From NCBI GenBank assembly GCA_021199145.1, contig JAJQIP010000180.1:1-5112 (forward strand): DNA of 5,112 bases. Direction: 5' to 3'. Below are positions 5,096-5,112 of this stretch, one piece after another. The stretch comes from Porphyromonadaceae bacterium (GTDB taxonomy: Bacteria > Bacteroidota > Bacteroidia > Bacteroidales > UBA11471). Numbering within the stretch: position 1 is the stretch's first letter; each line of letters begins with the position of its first letter. The notes below the pieces were generated by a model. That model was not told the DNA's origin, did not search any database, and saw only the letters and a program-made list of their open reading frames with translations. Position numbers and translations under genes: made by a program.

Positions 5096-5112
5096 ATGAA
5101 GATATTCTCTAC
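5096..5112 (+). CDS. Start of a divergent gene cut by the window edge (MKIFS...)
   Basis: An ATG at 5096, preceded immediately by a purine-rich AAGAG and about 37 nt from a predicted transcription start, opens a frame reading M-K-I-F-S and then leaves the window. Five codons cannot identify a protein. The start does resemble that of NAD(P)H-hydrate epimerase/dehydratase (Nnr, YjeF family), which often begins MKI(L/F)(T/S). That is only a hint. Confidence 0.4.

Noticed and set aside
1..5112. A novel defence system, mobile element, CRISPR array or RNA gene
   Set aside because: Every long stretch is explained by conserved housekeeping genes; no regularly spaced repeats, transposase, integrase, tRNA-like or rRNA sequence was seen on either strand.

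Overview
The window looks like ordinary chromosomal DNA from a member of the Bacteroidota, most likely the order Bacteroidales. Two things support this. The proteins have Bacteroidales-type sequences: a class IV branched-chain aminotransferase of about 340 residues, an Obg GTPase with a short acidic tail, and a short-LID adenylate kinase. There are also four copies of the phylum-specific promoter -7 box TAnnTTTG at the expected places upstream of genes, while Shine-Dalgarno sequences are weak or absent. The genus cannot be fixed from the sequence alone.

Layout, reading leftward (minus strand) from the right-hand intergenic region: hpt (hypoxanthine phosphoribosyltransferase, 4913-4353), adk (adenylate kinase, 4312-3731), obgE (ribosome-associated GTPase, 3610-2513), pgeF (YfiH/DUF152 laccase-fold protein, 2538-1684, overlapping obgE by 26 nt), ilvE (branched-chain aminotransferase, 1544-525) and a six-ligand HD-domain protein (504 to beyond base 1). 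Promoter boxes suggest three leftward transcription units: hpt-adk, obgE-pgeF and ilvE-HD. I saw no convincing intrinsic terminator between them, so read-through is possible. At the far right a plus-strand -7 box (5045-5052) and an ATG at 5096 mark a divergent gene, of which only five full codons lie in the window.

The first four leftward genes have a purine theme. Hpt makes IMP/GMP from free bases, Adk balances AMP/ADP/ATP, Obg is a GTPase whose family senses guanine nucleotides including ppGpp, and PgeF-family proteins have been linked both to removal of mis-incorporated L-Ser from peptidoglycan precursors and to purine nucleoside cleavage. Whether this neighbourhood reflects a functional link is inference. 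IlvE performs the last step of Val/Leu/Ile synthesis, and the HD protein beside it has no assigned substrate.

No defence system, mobile element, CRISPR array or RNA gene was seen, and no gene-free stretch exceeds 300 bases. The most unusual material is regulatory: a 17-bp imperfect direct repeat that duplicates the -7 region of the hpt promoter at a 26-bp period, a 9-bp perfect inverted repeat and an 11-bp palindrome in the same stretch, a near-leaderless hpt transcript, and a hairpin at the predicted 5' end of the ilvE mRNA.
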